Source: Symbiodinium natans (Eukaryota; Sar; Dinophyceae; Suessiales; Symbiodiniaceae). Taken from it: a DNA stretch of 64,000 nucleotides. This document shows positions 31,985 through 43,109 of the stretch, one piece after another. The position numbers were made by a program, and so were the translations under genes. Position 1 is the stretch's first letter. The number at the start of each line of letters is the position of its first letter. The notes under the pieces were generated by a model. That model was not told where the DNA came from. It saw only the letters and a program-made list of their open reading frames with translations, and made no database searches. The stretch lies in contig CAJNDS010001269.1 in assembly GCA_905221605.1 (NCBI GenBank), positions 449,501 through 513,500 of the forward strand, read 5' to 3'.

Positions 31985-33504
31985 TTTCAAAAAAGGGTGG
32001 CTTCTCCAAAACATTGGTTTTACCAATGTTTTTGAACCCCTACCTCGAAAAAAACATTGGTTTTACCGATGTTTTTTGAGCCCATGCTCACGAAACATCG
32101 CAAAAACCAATAAAAAACATAAAAACCATGATTTTCCAAACTATGGGCTTGGGTCTCCGAGTAGTTTGAAAAATCATGGTTTTTATGGTTTTTATTGGTT
32201 TTTGCGATGTTTCCTGAGCAGGGGCTCCAAAAACATTGGTTTTACCGATGTTTTTTGAAGGTGGCCTCTCCAAAACATTGGTTTTACCAATGTTTTTGAA
32301 CCCCTACCTTCAAAAAAACATTGGTTTTACCGATGTTTTTTGAGCCCATGCTCACGAAACATCGCAAAAACCAATAAAAACCATAAAAACCATGATTTTC
32401 CAAACTATGGGCTTGGGTCTCCGAGTAGTTTGAAAAATCATGGTTTTTATGGTTTTTATTGGTTTTTGCGATGTTTCCTGAGCAGGGGCTCCAAAAACAT
32501 TGGTTTTACCGATGTTTTTTGAAGGTGGCCTCTCCAAAACATTGGTTTTACCAATGTTTTTGAACCCCTACCTTCAAAAAACATTGGTTTTACCGATGTT
32601 TTTTGAGCCCATGCTCACGAAACATCGCAAAAACCAATAAAAAACCATAAAAACCATGATTTTCCAAACTATGGGCTTGGGTCTCCGAGTAGTTTGAAAA
32701 CTCATGGTTTTTATGGTTTTTATTGGTTTTTGCGATGTTTTCTGAGCAGGGGCTTTAAAAACATTGGTTTTACCGATGTTTTTTGAAGGTGGCCTCTCCA
32801 AAACATTGGTTTTACCAATGTTTTTGAACCCCTACCTTCAAAAAACATTGGTTTTACCGATGTTTTTTGAGCCCATGCTCACGAAACATCGCAAAAACCA
32901 ATAAAAACCATAAAAACCATGATTTTCCAAACTATGGGCTTGGGTCTCCGAGTAGTTTGAAAAATCATGGTTTTTATGGTTTTTATTGGCTTTTGCGATG
33001 TTTTCTGAGCAGATGCTTTAAAAACATTGGTTTTACCGATGTTTTTTGAAGGTGGCCTCTCTAAAACATTGGTTTTACCAATGTTTTTGAACCCCCACCT
33101 TCAAAAAAACATTGGTTTTACCGATGTTTTTTGAGCCCATGCTCACGAAACATCGCAAAAACCAATAAAAAACATAAAAACCATGATTTTCCAAACTATG
33201 GGCTTGGGTCTCCGAGTAGTTTGAAAAATCATGGTTTTTATGGTTTTTATTGGTTTTTGCGATGTTTCCTGAGCAGGGGCTCCAAACACATTGGTTTTAC
33301 CGATGTTTTTTGAAGGTGGCCTCTCCAAAACATTGGTTTTACCAATGTTTTTGAACCCCTACCTTCAAAAAACATTGGTTTTACCGATGTTTTTTGAGCC
33401 CATGCTCACGAAACATCGCAAAAACCAATAAAAACCATAAAAACCATGATTTTCCAAACTATGGGCTTGGGTCTCCGAGTAGTTTGAAAAATCATGGTTT
33501 TTAT
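31985..33504. repeat. 264 bp tandem array, about 5.7 copies, hairpin-forming
   Basis: Near-identical units recur at a 264 bp spacing (for example the TCTCCAAAACATTGG motif near 32000, 32265, 32530, 32793, 33057 and 33321). Each unit contains two short palindromes built on AACATTGGTTTTACC and a long inverted repeat with ~50 bp arms (AAACATCGCAAAAACC and AAAACCATGATTTT against their complements) around a ~30 bp loop. The last copy breaks off inside the right arm at 33504. Short ORFs inside repeat with the same period and are by-products of the array. Confidence 0.85.
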
Positions 33505-33513
33505 CCTCTAACA

Positions 33514-35150
33514 TCCTACTAAACTAGTATGAGCCTAATCCAATAGGAATCCCTTCAAATCAATGAGAATCCTACGCGAATCCCAGTAACATGCATAAGA
33601 ATCCTACCTTATTAAATTGGTAGGAGCCTTAGGGCGTGATGTCTTAAGATATGTTGCTAAGGTACAGTGTTAGTATAGATGTTAGGACTTGCTTATCGGG
33701 GGATGATTGTTTGAGATATCGTAGCTATGTCATGTCTTGGCGTATTGGGGCGTGATTGATTGTAAGGAGGTTTTGGTACTCTCCCAACATTTTCGTAGAA
33801 TTAATAGGATTAGTAGGAATCCTATTAAACTGAAGAGGAACCCTACTCAAATTAATAGGAACCATAGGAAGCCTATTAAAATGAATAGGAACCTTAACAA
33901 GTTGGAAACAACCCGGGTTACAAGTCACAGGAATCCTATTAAAACGAGAAGGAATCTTTCTAAATCAATAGGAACCAATAGGCCTTAAAAACAATAGAAT
34001 CCTTTAACAAGAACTGATAGGAATCCTACTAAACTAGTATGAGCCTAATCCAATAGGAATCCTTTAAAATTAATGAGAATCCTATGCGAATCCCAGTAAC
34101 ATGCATAAGAATCCTGTTGAAATTGATAGGAACCTTATTAAATTGGTAGGAGCCTTAGGGCGTGATGTCTTAAGATATGTTGCTAAGGTACAGGTTTAGT
34201 ATAGATATTAGGTCTTGCTTATCGGGGGATGACTGTTTGAGATATCGTAGCTAAGGTAGTGTTTGTAGGACAGATGTCATGTCTTGCGTATTGGGGCGTG
34301 ATTGATTGTAAGGAGGTTTTGGTACTCTCCCAACATTTTCGTAGAATTGATAGGATTAGTAGGAATCCTATTAAACTGAAGAGGAACCCTACTCAAATTA
34401 ATAAACCAATCGGACTCCTGTAAGAAATAACGTGAACCTTTAGACAAACCGATTAAAATGAACATGAGCTTAAACCAACAGGAATCCCTTGAAAGTGAAT
34501 GAGATCCCTTTAATATTAACACGAACCCCATTAACATGAATAAGAATCTGATCAAAATTGATAGGACTCTTATTACAGAAAATAGGGGCCTTATTAATAA
34601 TTAGGAACCCTATGAAACTTTATTGGGATCCTATGAAAGTAAATAGGAATCCTCTATTGAATTATCGGGACCGGACAACAGTTAATAGGAAGCCTATTAA
34701 AATGAATAGGAACCTTAACAAGTTGGAAACAACCCGGGTTACAAGTCACAGGAATCCTATTAAAACGAGAAGGAATCTTTCTAAATCAATAGGAACCAAT
34801 AGGCCTTAAAAACAATAGCATCCTTTAACAAGAACTGATAGGAATCCTACTAAACTAGTATGAGCCTAATCCAATAGGAATCCTTTAAAATTAATGAGAA
34901 TCCTATGCGAATCCCAGTAACATGCATAAGAATCCTGTTGAAATTGATAGGAACCTTATTAAATTGGTAGGAGCCTTAGGGCGTGATGTCTTAAGATATG
35001 TTGCTAAGGTACAGGTTTAGTATAGATATTAGGTCTTGCTTATCGGGGGATGACTGTTTGAGATATCGTAGCTAAGGTAGTGTTTTTAGGACAGATGTCA
35101 TGTCTTGCGTATTGGGGCGTGATTGATTATAAGGAGGTTTTGGTACTCCC
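33514..35150. repeat. Segment present three times, rich in AGGAATCCTATT motifs
   Basis: The stretch beginning ATCCTACTAAACTAGTATGA occurs at about 33514, 34023 and 34843 and is followed each time by the same GGGCGTGATGTCTTAAGATA region. Copies are largely collinear but differ by internal indels, and a unique part lies at 34400-34680. Within the segments a loose 15-20 bp motif (GGAATCCTATTAAA-like) recurs. ORFs such as those at 33737-33988 and 34558-34809 reflect this low-complexity repeat and are not called. Confidence 0.75.
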
Positions 35151-35219
35151 TCGAGATTTTGCAGGATTCGAGATTGTTGCTTGGTACTACCTCGAGAAAT
35201 GGTGGCTGGGAGAGAGCCT

Positions 35220-35475
35220 CAGATCACGAAAATCATGGAAAACATTGGTTTTACCCATGTTTTTGAAGGATGGAGCCCGAAAACATCGGCAAAACCAATG
35301 TTATCCATAAAATCCATGGTTTTCAAACCATGTGGCTGGGAGCACCCAATTCACGGATAATTGGTTTAACCAATGTTTTTGAAGGATGGAGCCCGAAAAC
35401 ATCGGCAAAACACATGTTATCCATAAAACCCATGGTTTTCAAACCATGTGGCTTAGACCGCGAAATTCATGGATA
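35220..35475. repeat. Diverged hairpin units, about 118 bp period
   Basis: Two units share TTTTTGAAGGATGGAGCCCG, AAACATCGGCAAAAC and CATGGTTTTCAAACCATG, spaced about 118 bp. They resemble the 264 bp array (AACATTGGTTTTACC and GATGTTTT motifs), so they probably derive from a common hairpin ancestor at the right edge of the composite element. Confidence 0.6.
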
Positions 35476-35785
35476 AAAACAAAGGAAATTGGTAGGTCCA
35501 TGGGGGGGGGGGGGTAGCATATATATATATATATAATGTATATATATATATAATTTACTTATTTATTTGTATTTCTGCATACATATATACATATTGTATA
35601 TTCGGCATTCTTGTACACGCCATGCACATTCTTAGAATTTGCTCTGTAAACACACAGGGACGATTCTCAAGAGGACAGGACGGGAGCCTATATATCTACA
35701 ACTGTATGAACACTCGTGTACATGTCTCTATATATAACTATATATACTTATTTGCTTACGTGTTTTTTAAGACCTATTTCCCCAG

Positions 35786-35818
<33 letters not shown>

Positions 35819-35850
35819 TCAAAAAAAGAAACCCCCCCCCCCCCCCCCCC
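35786..35850. repeat. Two long C runs
   Basis: C31 (35786-35816), a short A-rich break, then about C18; Pro-rich ORFs here are artefacts. Confidence 0.95.
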
Positions 35851-35982
35851 GCCCACCAACATAATTTGCGACATGTTCAAGGGATGATGCGCTTACTGCA
35901 TGTCGCAGCTCAAAAATCCCGAATGCCAAAAAACCACCCAAAAATGCACCCAACATCAAGAGCCAACTTCAAAGACTCTCTA

Positions 35983-36075
35983 ACCCCGAGGCTCCTATGT
36001 AGTACCTTTGTTGGGTAGTATACTAAAATCCCATTTAACTACCCCAAAAAGGAACTACATTGGAGCCTTTAGGTA
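35983..36075. mobile_element. MITE family 1, copy c
   Basis: GGCTCCTATGTAGTACCTTT at the left and AACTACATTGGAGCCTTT at the right, with the same core but TTTGTTGGG in place of TTTTTGGGG. Confidence 0.8.
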
Positions 36076-37218
36076 ACCTCAAAGGCTGGTATTGTTCAGT
36101 CTTGCAAGGTGTGTTTTTGGTATTCTTTGCTCAAGCCGAAAGCTGACCTGCTTCAATATTTCAGCCCTCCGAAATGTCGAAACCCAAACAAACACGTGAG
36201 GGTTCTGGATGTATGATGCACCCCGAAATACCGAAGACAAAAACACAAACGGATGTTTTGGCATGTGAGTGACATTTCCCCACAACATGACCCGACAACT
36301 AAAACAGCTTCTTGGCTTTTGCTCAAGAGAGACCATGAAGCGTAGCATTCTGGGCTTTTTGGGTGCAGGGGGTGCCTTCTTGAAATTTTCCGAGTGGGTG
36401 ACTTCCAATAACAGATCCCTTTCCTCAATCATCCCCTTCTCTGGTCTTTCTCGGGATGGGCACTCCAGTGATATCAGGGATACGTAGCGGGACTCTTTGC
36501 GGGCTTCTCTATAGGCACTTCAGGGATATTCGGCGGGACTCTTGGACACACTAGCCGGTACACTGCAAGTGGGTCCGATGCGTTGCCCTTCCAAGTCCCC
36601 AAAAAAAACCTGAAATATTCAATTTACTAAACTTGCCAGCATGTCACTTTGAAGATACAAGGCGATTGGTCAAAACAAGCCGGCACCTCTCAAGGCCCCT
36701 CTCAAAAATAGCTTCCCCCCCAAAAAACCGTGCTTAAGCAAAAGGCCCGAACCCCCACCCCACAGAACCCTCCCAAAAGAAGGAGGTCGGGTTTCTAAAA
36801 AGATCCCCCCCTTGACCTCGCGCCCCTACAAACGTAAGCTTGACACTTATAAGCTCAAAACAGAACCTTTCGGTCAACACTTTCGGTCAACATGTTCTTG
36901 CTGCCCAAAAAAAAGTCCTCAATTCCTTTTCTATAAGGTCCCAGGCTGGACAGGGACGTGCCAAAGTGACTCAGCGGGATTCTAGTACCGGTAACTTGGA
37001 GGTTCATGGTACTTATAACACAAGTATAGCCGTATTGTGAGGGTGCTTAAGTTGTACACGGGGTAGAAGCACAGATATAATTGGGTTACACAAGTACGAC
37101 AAGATAGACCCGGTACCGGTGCAACTTAGACATGAACAAGGGTGCCGTTTCTTGCTTTCAGAATGGGTGCTATAAGGGTTTGTATCTTAATGGGGAGGCG
37201 CGCGACACGTGTTGGGGT

Positions 37219-37371
37219 CGGGGTATGTTTCGCGGGTATGTTTCGGAGTATGTTTCGGGGTATGTTTCGGGGGTATGTTTCCCGGCATCATGAGCTACTC
37301 TACCTGCAATTTCGGAGGTATGTTACGGGGTATGTTTCGGGGGTATGTTTCGGGGTATGTTTCGCGGGTGT
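37219..37371. repeat. GGTATGTTTCGG tandem repeat
   Basis: About nine 12-13 bp units in two clusters split by about 45 bp; would encode a Gly-Tyr-Val-Ser pattern, not considered a gene. Confidence 0.8.
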
Positions 37372-37605
37372 GCAATCCGTGTGCCCTTCTTAAACCTGAG
37401 CCCCCCCAAAAAACACAAACCCATAAGGGGAAACCAACAGGAATGGGGGGTCTGGCTGGTTCGGATGAACGAAGGACCCAAAGCCACCCGGAAACTGATT
37501 GTTGGTGCCATGGGCCATTGTCCCTCAAGCCTGGCCCTTTCAACCTCCGAAAAACTACCTCAAGCCTGGCCCTTTCAACCTCTGAAAAACTACTACGCTA
37601 CTACA

Positions 37606-37672
37606 CCCAAGAGTAACCTAGGAATAAAACGGGCACGTACCCTTTGTGGCTTAAAAGGGGCTTAACAGTTCC
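37606..37672. mobile_element. MITE family 6, left half
   Basis: CCCAAGAGTAACCTAGGAAT followed by CGTACCCTTTGTGGCTTAAA, as in the copy at 25267; no right end. Confidence 0.5.
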
Positions 37673-37875
37673 TCGAGGAAGCACAATACAGAGGCAAATG
37701 CAAATACTCTCCCGAGGGCCTACGTAGCATGGGCCTACGTGGCATGATGCCGCTTTATCCTCTGGGGTAGCGTGCCCTGTCCTGGTGTTCTTACCGCTTC
37801 GGCAAGGGAGCAGCATACTTGCACAAACATTACGTGCAGTGCCTGGAATGTGCTGAAGGAGTCCTAAACTCGCCA

Positions 37876-38025
37876 AAAACCTGAAACCCTAACACCTAAA
37901 GCCCCAAAACCCTAAAGCCCCAAAACCCCACAGGCCCAAAATCCTAAAGAAAAAAACCTGAAAACCCTAAAACCCTGAAGCCCTAAACCCTAAACCCTAA
38001 CCCTAAACCCCGAAAACCCTAACAC
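37876..38025 (-). repeat. Degenerate CCCTAAA block
   Basis: CCCTAAAA, CCCCAAAA and CCCTAACA variants dominate. Confidence 0.8.
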
Positions 38026-38053
38026 CCCCACAACAAAAATTAAAAAAAAACAG

Positions 38054-38121
38054 CGCTGATGAGGGCAAAGCGACCCCGGAGAGCTGTCGGAAATGAATCG
38101 CACAAGATACTGGCGATCCAG
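38054..38121 (+). CDS. Candidate exon in a telomere-repeat island
   Basis: The island lies between a CCCTAAA-type block (to about 38025) and a TTTAGGG block (from 38142). The plus-strand reading uses AAAAACAG as acceptor and GATCCAG before GTCAATG as donor, giving two bases plus 22 codons, basic in the middle (RAKRPRRAVGNESHK). The minus strand also gives an open reading across most of the island, so strand is unresolved. Confidence 0.17.
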
Positions 38122-38141
38122 GTCAATGCCTCGGTTTGGTA

Positions 38142-38414
38142 GGGCTTAGGGTTTAGGGTAGGGTTTAGGGTTTAGGGTTTAGGGTTTAGGGTTTAGGGTT
38201 TAGGGTTTAGGGTTTAGGGTTTAGGGTTTAGGGTTTAGGGTTTAGGGTTTAGAGTTTCGGGTTTCGGGTTTAGGGTTAGGGTTTAGGGTTTAGGGTTTAG
38301 GGTTTAGGGTTTAGGGTTTAGGGTTTAGGGTTTAGGGTTTAGGGTTTTGGGTTTAGGGTTGGGGGGTTTGGGCTTAGGGTGTAGGGTTTAGGGCCTTCGG
38401 GTTTAGGGCTTAGG
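38142..38414 (+). repeat. Long TTTAGGG block
   Basis: About 36 units, two perfect runs split by TTTCGGG variants. Confidence 0.95.
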
Positions 38415-38643
38415 AACATTTCTGGTTGGGGTGTAGGGTTCTGGGGCCTCAGTTGAGAATGCAGGGAAATCAAAGCCCATCAATCTTCGCTATACTCGGC
38501 CCACACGCAAAAAGCTGCAGTCCTACAGCTCTGCGGAGGTTCATCCAAAATGCGCCATATGCTCAGCCTAGTTGTGGATCAGACCTGAATTTGCAGGCTT
38601 GGCACGTTGCAACCTACAGCCGTTTGAAGACTTGTAAACCAGT

Positions 38644-38919
38644 TCAGGAACACGAGGCTCCACATGGGGGTGGAGATATCTGATGTACATGTTCGCCGAA
38701 GAAGCGATTGCTAAGAACGCCATATCCTTCACCACGATGTGTAGCACTGCTTTTGGACGCTTGAAAATTGGACTGCGTGAGCTTGCCTAGGAACCGAGTC
38801 AGAGGATGCATGCTCCAACACAGGAAGTGCCGCAACGAAGACTTCATCTGGTTCAGCGAACCAGATTCGAGCATGCTGTTTATGAAGTCTTGTTGATTGA
38901 AACAGTTTGTGCTCAACAC
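38644..38919 (-). CDS. Hypothetical protein or terminal exon, 91 codons
   Basis: An open minus-strand frame of 91 codons ends at TGA (38646-38644). Its codon choice is mixed and its composition is protein-like, with no low complexity: it starts near LSTNCFNQQDFINSMLESGS, has a helical mid-section and ends PPPCGASCS. The first codon is GTG and there is no convincing ATG, so it is more likely an exon. Upstream in sense, a short TTTAGGG-like stretch is followed by CAAGTAAG, a possible acceptor. It sits in a 2 kb stretch nearly free of telomere-like repeats. No homologue is recognised. A plus-strand ORF at 38426-38683 overlaps only its tail. Confidence 0.35.
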   Translation of the reverse strand: MLSTNCFNQQDFINSMLESGSLNQMKSSLRHFLCWSMHPLTRFLGKLTQSNFQASKSSATHRGEGYGVLSNRFFGEHVHQISPPPCGASCS

Positions 38920-39394
38920 GAGCTTACTTGACCCTAAACCCTAATCCCTTGTCTGAGGCGCCGCTTGCTCATTGAAGTTCTTTCGTCTGCTTGAGAAGCT
39001 CCGGAGGAGGGGTGGGAAAGGTAAAATGATTGGGTGGGCGAGTTTTTTGGTACGCACTGTAAGGTTGAGGATTTAGCATGCTTCTGTCAACTCTTGCGGT
39101 GCGCGTAAGGCCCGGATGGAGTTTTCCCGAGGCTCAGTTTTGCAGCTTCGCTCGTAAATTTCCGGAGGATACCATGAACCCTCAAACCCTGGGTTAGTTG
39201 TCAGGAGTTCTCCTTAGGCCTGTTTACGCCCCCCCGTGCTTCAAGGCTTGTGCAGCAAAACTTAGTTATTATGGTGGTTTCAGGTTCGAGGTCTTGGGGT
39301 TAGGGGTTAGGGGTTAGGGTCTTCCTCGATAATAGCAAAATACGACAATGAAGAAATGACAATGAGCAAGCACTATTGCCGAAGATGCAATGAC

Positions 39395-39640
39395 ATATGA
39401 AGAAAAAGGCATCAAACAACAGCGCAGTCCTAGACTCAAGAAATAGTATGAGAATATAGTAGTATAATAGTTTATTAGTGTCATAGTGTAATAGTAGAAT
39501 AGCATAGTAAGAGCAAATTATAACGATACTAATATAACAAGATACTAACATAATAAGAATCTACTAATACATTGATGAAGACAAAAAACATATACAAACA
39601 AAACCATCTACTAACATATCAGTATACAAGCATATAACGA
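39395..39640. other. A/T-rich degenerate TAGTATAATAG stretch
   Basis: Imprecise TAGTA/TAATAG/ATACTAAC motifs recur without a fixed period; probably a decayed microsatellite. The hydrophobic minus-strand ORF across it is discounted. Confidence 0.5.
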
Positions 39641-40109
39641 TAAGGAAATCTGTGATTTCAGATTGTAACAGGATACTAGGGGCTCTGCCGTTGACAAGAT
39701 TGAGGCACGGTTCGCCCTCAACTCGAGGGTCTCTATTCTATCTGGTACTTCCAGTAGGTCTCAACCACAAATCGTCATATTTTGCAACTTGTTACTACAT
39801 CTTTCTATTGTTATATTCCTATGTCCAAAACCGCTGATACATGATAAGCTGAGATTTGAGGCTTGGTTTCAGGGTGTAGGCTCTGGGGTTCAACTAAGCT
39901 CAAATTTCGAAAGCTTAATTGTATGGGACACTGAAACATGAACGACAACACCTTAACCCTCAAAAACAAGCAGTCACTTCCCGTGGCTGGGTGCAGTCTG
40001 AGATGCTACTGCCCGTTGGGATCTGGTTCACGAATGCAGGAATGTGCGCGCACTTTTCTGTGAGGGAGCTCGCGTGGTAGAATACCTGGCGGAAAAGAAA
40101 CGCCGATAC

Positions 40110-40244
40110 ACTTGAAGGTTCAGGGGTAGTTCTAAGTAGGGTTATCAGTGCCCGAAATAAGGTTAGTCATAACCACCTTGGTATAACTATAGATATTCCA
40201 CATATAGCACCAGCTATAACTACCCATGAAATGGACCTCCAAGT
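40110..40244. mobile_element. MITE family 4, copy
   Basis: ACTTGAAGGTTCAGGGGTAG at the left and CTACCCATGAAATGGACCTC followed by CAAGT at the right (small insertion in the right end). Confidence 0.7.
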
Positions 40245-40619
40245 GCACCCCAAACGCATTAAGACCATGAATGTGGCATATTGCCTGTACCCTGACAGAC
40301 CACTTCTAGTATTGATATTATGGAATTGTGTACCAGGAATAAGATACTGTAGAGGGCTTGGTGTACCTAGTTTCATGACAGCATTACGACTGGACCGTGT
40401 GGGATAAGTATCTGACTTGTGGGGCGTAGGGCCAAGCGATCCGCCTAAATATGAAGTATGGTGTTTCTTACTAGTATCACCGCAAGGAGATCAATTACGT
40501 ACACTCACCAAGATTTACCAAGGAAGCCTAAAATCCACTCGCCAATGACAGACATGGAAACCCTACAAGCCCAACGAAACCAATGCCCCGAAATTGTGGA
40601 ACATACCTTAGTTCATGAG

Positions 40620-40670
40620 CCCCTAAACCCTAAACCCTAAACCCTAAACCCTAAACCCTAAACCCTACAA
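40620..40670 (-). repeat. CCCTAAA block
   Basis: Seven perfect units. Confidence 0.95.
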
Positions 40671-42232
40671 CCGCGCGTTAAGCCGCGCCCACAATCCTTT
40701 CTGCAGCAGAGCAAGTGGTCTTCGTCTCGCGCCTGCCATGCTTTCTGAGCTTGGGCACGGGCTCAAAGGCAGCGATTTCGCAAAGTAAAAATCTTGGAAC
40801 TTCAACTTCAAAATTCCGGGACACGCGTCCAACGTGGTCTGCATCATTGCTGGCTGGCCAGAACATGTTTCTGGGCAAGAAGAAGTCACGGTCGACCAAA
40901 ACTGGAACTGCTGGGCTCGTGCAAAAGCCCCAAAAGCTGCAACGCAGTGTCATCGAAGATGCAGAGGAGTGAGTGAAAGAGCTCCCTAGAGGGTGTTTGC
41001 TGCCATTTCCGGGAACAGGGTGTCCTGAAGCGCAGCAGCCCGCTCACAGAAGAACTCGGCTGAGCGTGCGGGAAAGAGGGACTGTGCCTAGTGATGCCCT
41101 GGGGACTGTCTTAGTGAGCTGCTGCCGCGGAGTTACCTTCTGTTGATGGCTTGACTGAAGCCTGCAATGTGTTCTAAAGCTTCGGCCAAGTAATTTCTCA
41201 ACTGTTCCGCACGCGGCCGCCAGGCTTGAGGCGTCAGCGAAGCATATAGACACGATCCCGCAAGGATGTCGGCACCGAGTGAAGAATGATCGGTGGATGA
41301 GTGGCTTCCGCAAAGCAAACGACCTGCGCCGTCGAAGCGAGGATGGTCGTCAAGACATCAGCAGCCAAGCACAACGTCTCCAACAGCCCAGTACTCTGGT
41401 CAGGCCCACCACTGTCTCTGTGAGGAGGAGGAGTTGCGGCAGTCGAAACTCCATCCAGAGGCTAGGTCGCACGGACTCCAATGCGCAGATGCGGCGTCAA
41501 GCACTTCGCGTGCCAGGGCCGCGACAAAGAACGGTTCAGAGGGAAATACCATGGCCACCGCAGACTATCTTCGATCGACAGACAGGGCTTTCAAGAAACG
41601 GCAACAAAAAAGGGACTCAAGGGTTCAGGCTCTCCAATTGACGGCGCCGGCACTGCTTCTCGTGCGCTCAGGGTTTTGGGTTGAGGGTTTCAGGACTTCA
41701 TGTTGAGGGATTTATGTCAAAGATTCAAGTGACGGAAAGAGAGAACCCGTCAAGGGAAGCCGAGGCGTGCCGGTTGTTGTACTTGGAGGAGTGCTGTGCA
41801 CCGCGTCGAAGCGCCACACGGATATCCTTGTTGATATCCCGATGCCACCGCTGAATGCTGCCTGCTGCTAGGCAAGTCAGCCAGGGCCCCCCTGCACAAC
41901 TTAAAGTTCCAGCACAACCGCTGGCCCCCGTCGCCTTTCTCAAACCAACCTTTGCACCGAAGAACCACTTTCCCAGCGTGCACGCCCGAGTAGTGGATGT
42001 AAGGACGAAGCACCTTGCCGCAGCGAACGCCTCTGCCGTACTTCGTTGCTCGACCAGCCAGCAACGGGTCCCAGACACTGAAAGTCGTAGCCTCAGTGGC
42101 ATCGTCATCACGCAAGTCAGACACATAAGCAGCACCCTAAATGGAGCAGACGTTCTCATCGTGCGGACATGGATGCTCTGGCCATTCTGGCCATTCGCAC
42201 CGCCCCCCCCCAAACCAAGCGGTGGTCGGAGG
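40671..42232. other. GC-rich ORF-dense stretch, probably gene-containing
   Basis: About 1.5 kb between two CCCTAAA blocks is free of telomere-like repeats and mobile elements. Stop codons are scarce: plus-strand frames are open at 41279-41641 and 41293-41706, and minus-strand frames at 40678-40953, 41133-41318 and 41750-42124. The minus-strand pieces look most protein-like (e.g. RAEQLRNYLAEALEHIAGF; HAGKVVLRCKGWF). A minus-strand multi-exon gene is my best guess, but I could not fix exon borders, and no family is recognised. Confidence 0.25.
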
Positions 42233-42300
42233 GCTAAACCCTAAACCCTAAAACCCTGAACCCCGGATGCTTAGGGTTTTGAGGTTTAGGGTTTAGGGTT
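42233..42300. repeat. Opposed short CCCTAAA and TTTAGGG runs
   Basis: Three CCCTAAA-type units (42233-42258) face three TTTAGGG-type units (42272-42300) with almost no island between. Confidence 0.8.
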
Positions 42301-42570
42301 GCGGGCGGGGAGTCGCTCGAGCTGCCCGAAGGTTCAGGGCCAGAAAGAACAACACCGGCAATGCCATCGCGAGCTCCTTTTCGGGTTCGAGGTGCACGTT
42401 TCCTGTACCCAAAACCCTAAGACCCTAAACCCTAACCCTGTCAAACCTGAACCCTAAACGAGGGATGAAGAAATTCAGGGATGTGCTGTGGCTTGATACC
42501 GCTTAATTACTTCGGGAACGTCCCTGACTTCGGAGGAAAATCCTCGATATCTGGGTTGGGGAAATTCTAG

Positions 42571-42673
42571 GCCCAAGAGTAGCCTAAGAAAAAAGGGTAC
42601 CCTTTTTTGCCTCAAAGGGGTTTACAGGGGAACCTAACCCCCCCCAAAAAAGGGAATAAGGGCCTACTCTGGC
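42571..42673. mobile_element. MITE family 6, full copy
   Basis: GGCCCAAGAGTAGCCTAAG at the left and AATAAGGGCCTACTCTGGC at the right; inner GGGTACCCTTTTTTGCC and CCCCCAAAAAAGGG pair. Confidence 0.7.
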
Positions 42674-43057
42674 TCCGTGAACTTTTCAGGGTTCCCTACA
42701 ACCCCCCCTCTATGCTAGCCCCCCCCCCCCCCAACTTCCCCCCTTAAATAACCAAATGTCTTAAGTAGGCTAAATTATTTAAATTATCCTAAGTAGCCTT
42801 AATTATGGGGGAATGGGGGGGAAGGGGGGGGGGGGGTAGTTTTGAGGGGGGGTAGTAGGGGATGATGAATGGGCCCGAAGAGTGAAGAGTGCCACAAGCA
42901 CTAGTAGAATCCGGTGGTGTCACTGGGGGTCCTCGGGTTTTGGGTTGAGGGTTGCGGCTTCAGAGTTTGCTTTGTGGGCAAAGGGTCGGGGTGAAGCCTA
43001 AGGGGTGCAGAGTATAGGTCTGGAGGGGTTTGCTACAGTTCCCTAAGTCCCAAACCC

Positions 43058-43105
43058 AAAACCCTAAACCCCGAACTCTAAACCCTAAACCCTGAACCCT
43101 AAACT
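43058..43105 (-). repeat. CCCTAAA block
   Basis: Six units, degenerate at the left. Confidence 0.85.
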
Positions 43106-43109
43106 GCAG

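Larger units (their letters stand above)
31899..35540. mobile_element. Large composite element with inverted poly-C/poly-G ends
   Basis: The left end (31899-31954) reads (TA)n, GGTA, a C-run, CATGGACCTACC. The right end (35491-35535) is its reverse complement with one mismatch: GGTAGGTCCATG, a G-run, TAGC, (AT)n. Between them lie a 264 bp hairpin array (31985-33504), a segment present three times (33514-35150) and diverged hairpin units (35220-35475). No transposase or other ORF of convincing length is visible. The element contains no TTTAGGG block, unlike its surroundings. It is probably a non-autonomous terminal-inverted-repeat element. The TA-run makes target-site duplication unreadable. 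Confidence 0.6.
36076..37875. other. No recognised gene; telomere-repeat-free
   Basis: Overlapping minus frames at 36079-36432 and plus 36269-36487 are open. A possible diverged MITE with GTACCGGT on both sides lies near 36990-37125. Confidence 0.35.

Noticed and set aside
32340-33328. Recurring 60-codon ORFs in the hairpin array
   Set aside because: They repeat with the 264 bp period on both strands and include palindrome arms; no evidence of selection for coding.
31985-33504. CRISPR array
   Set aside because: The whole 264 bp unit repeats, including what would be spacers; there are no cas-like genes and the surroundings are eukaryotic.
33737-34809. Asn/Arg/Ile-rich ORFs in the triplicated segment
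   Set aside because: They follow the AGGAATCCTATT motif and recur between copies with indels; treated as repeat.
36988-37140. Family 4 MITE flanked by GTACCGGT duplications
   Set aside because: The left end matches family 4, but the right end does not form a clear inverted repeat, so it is kept only as a possib​le remnant.
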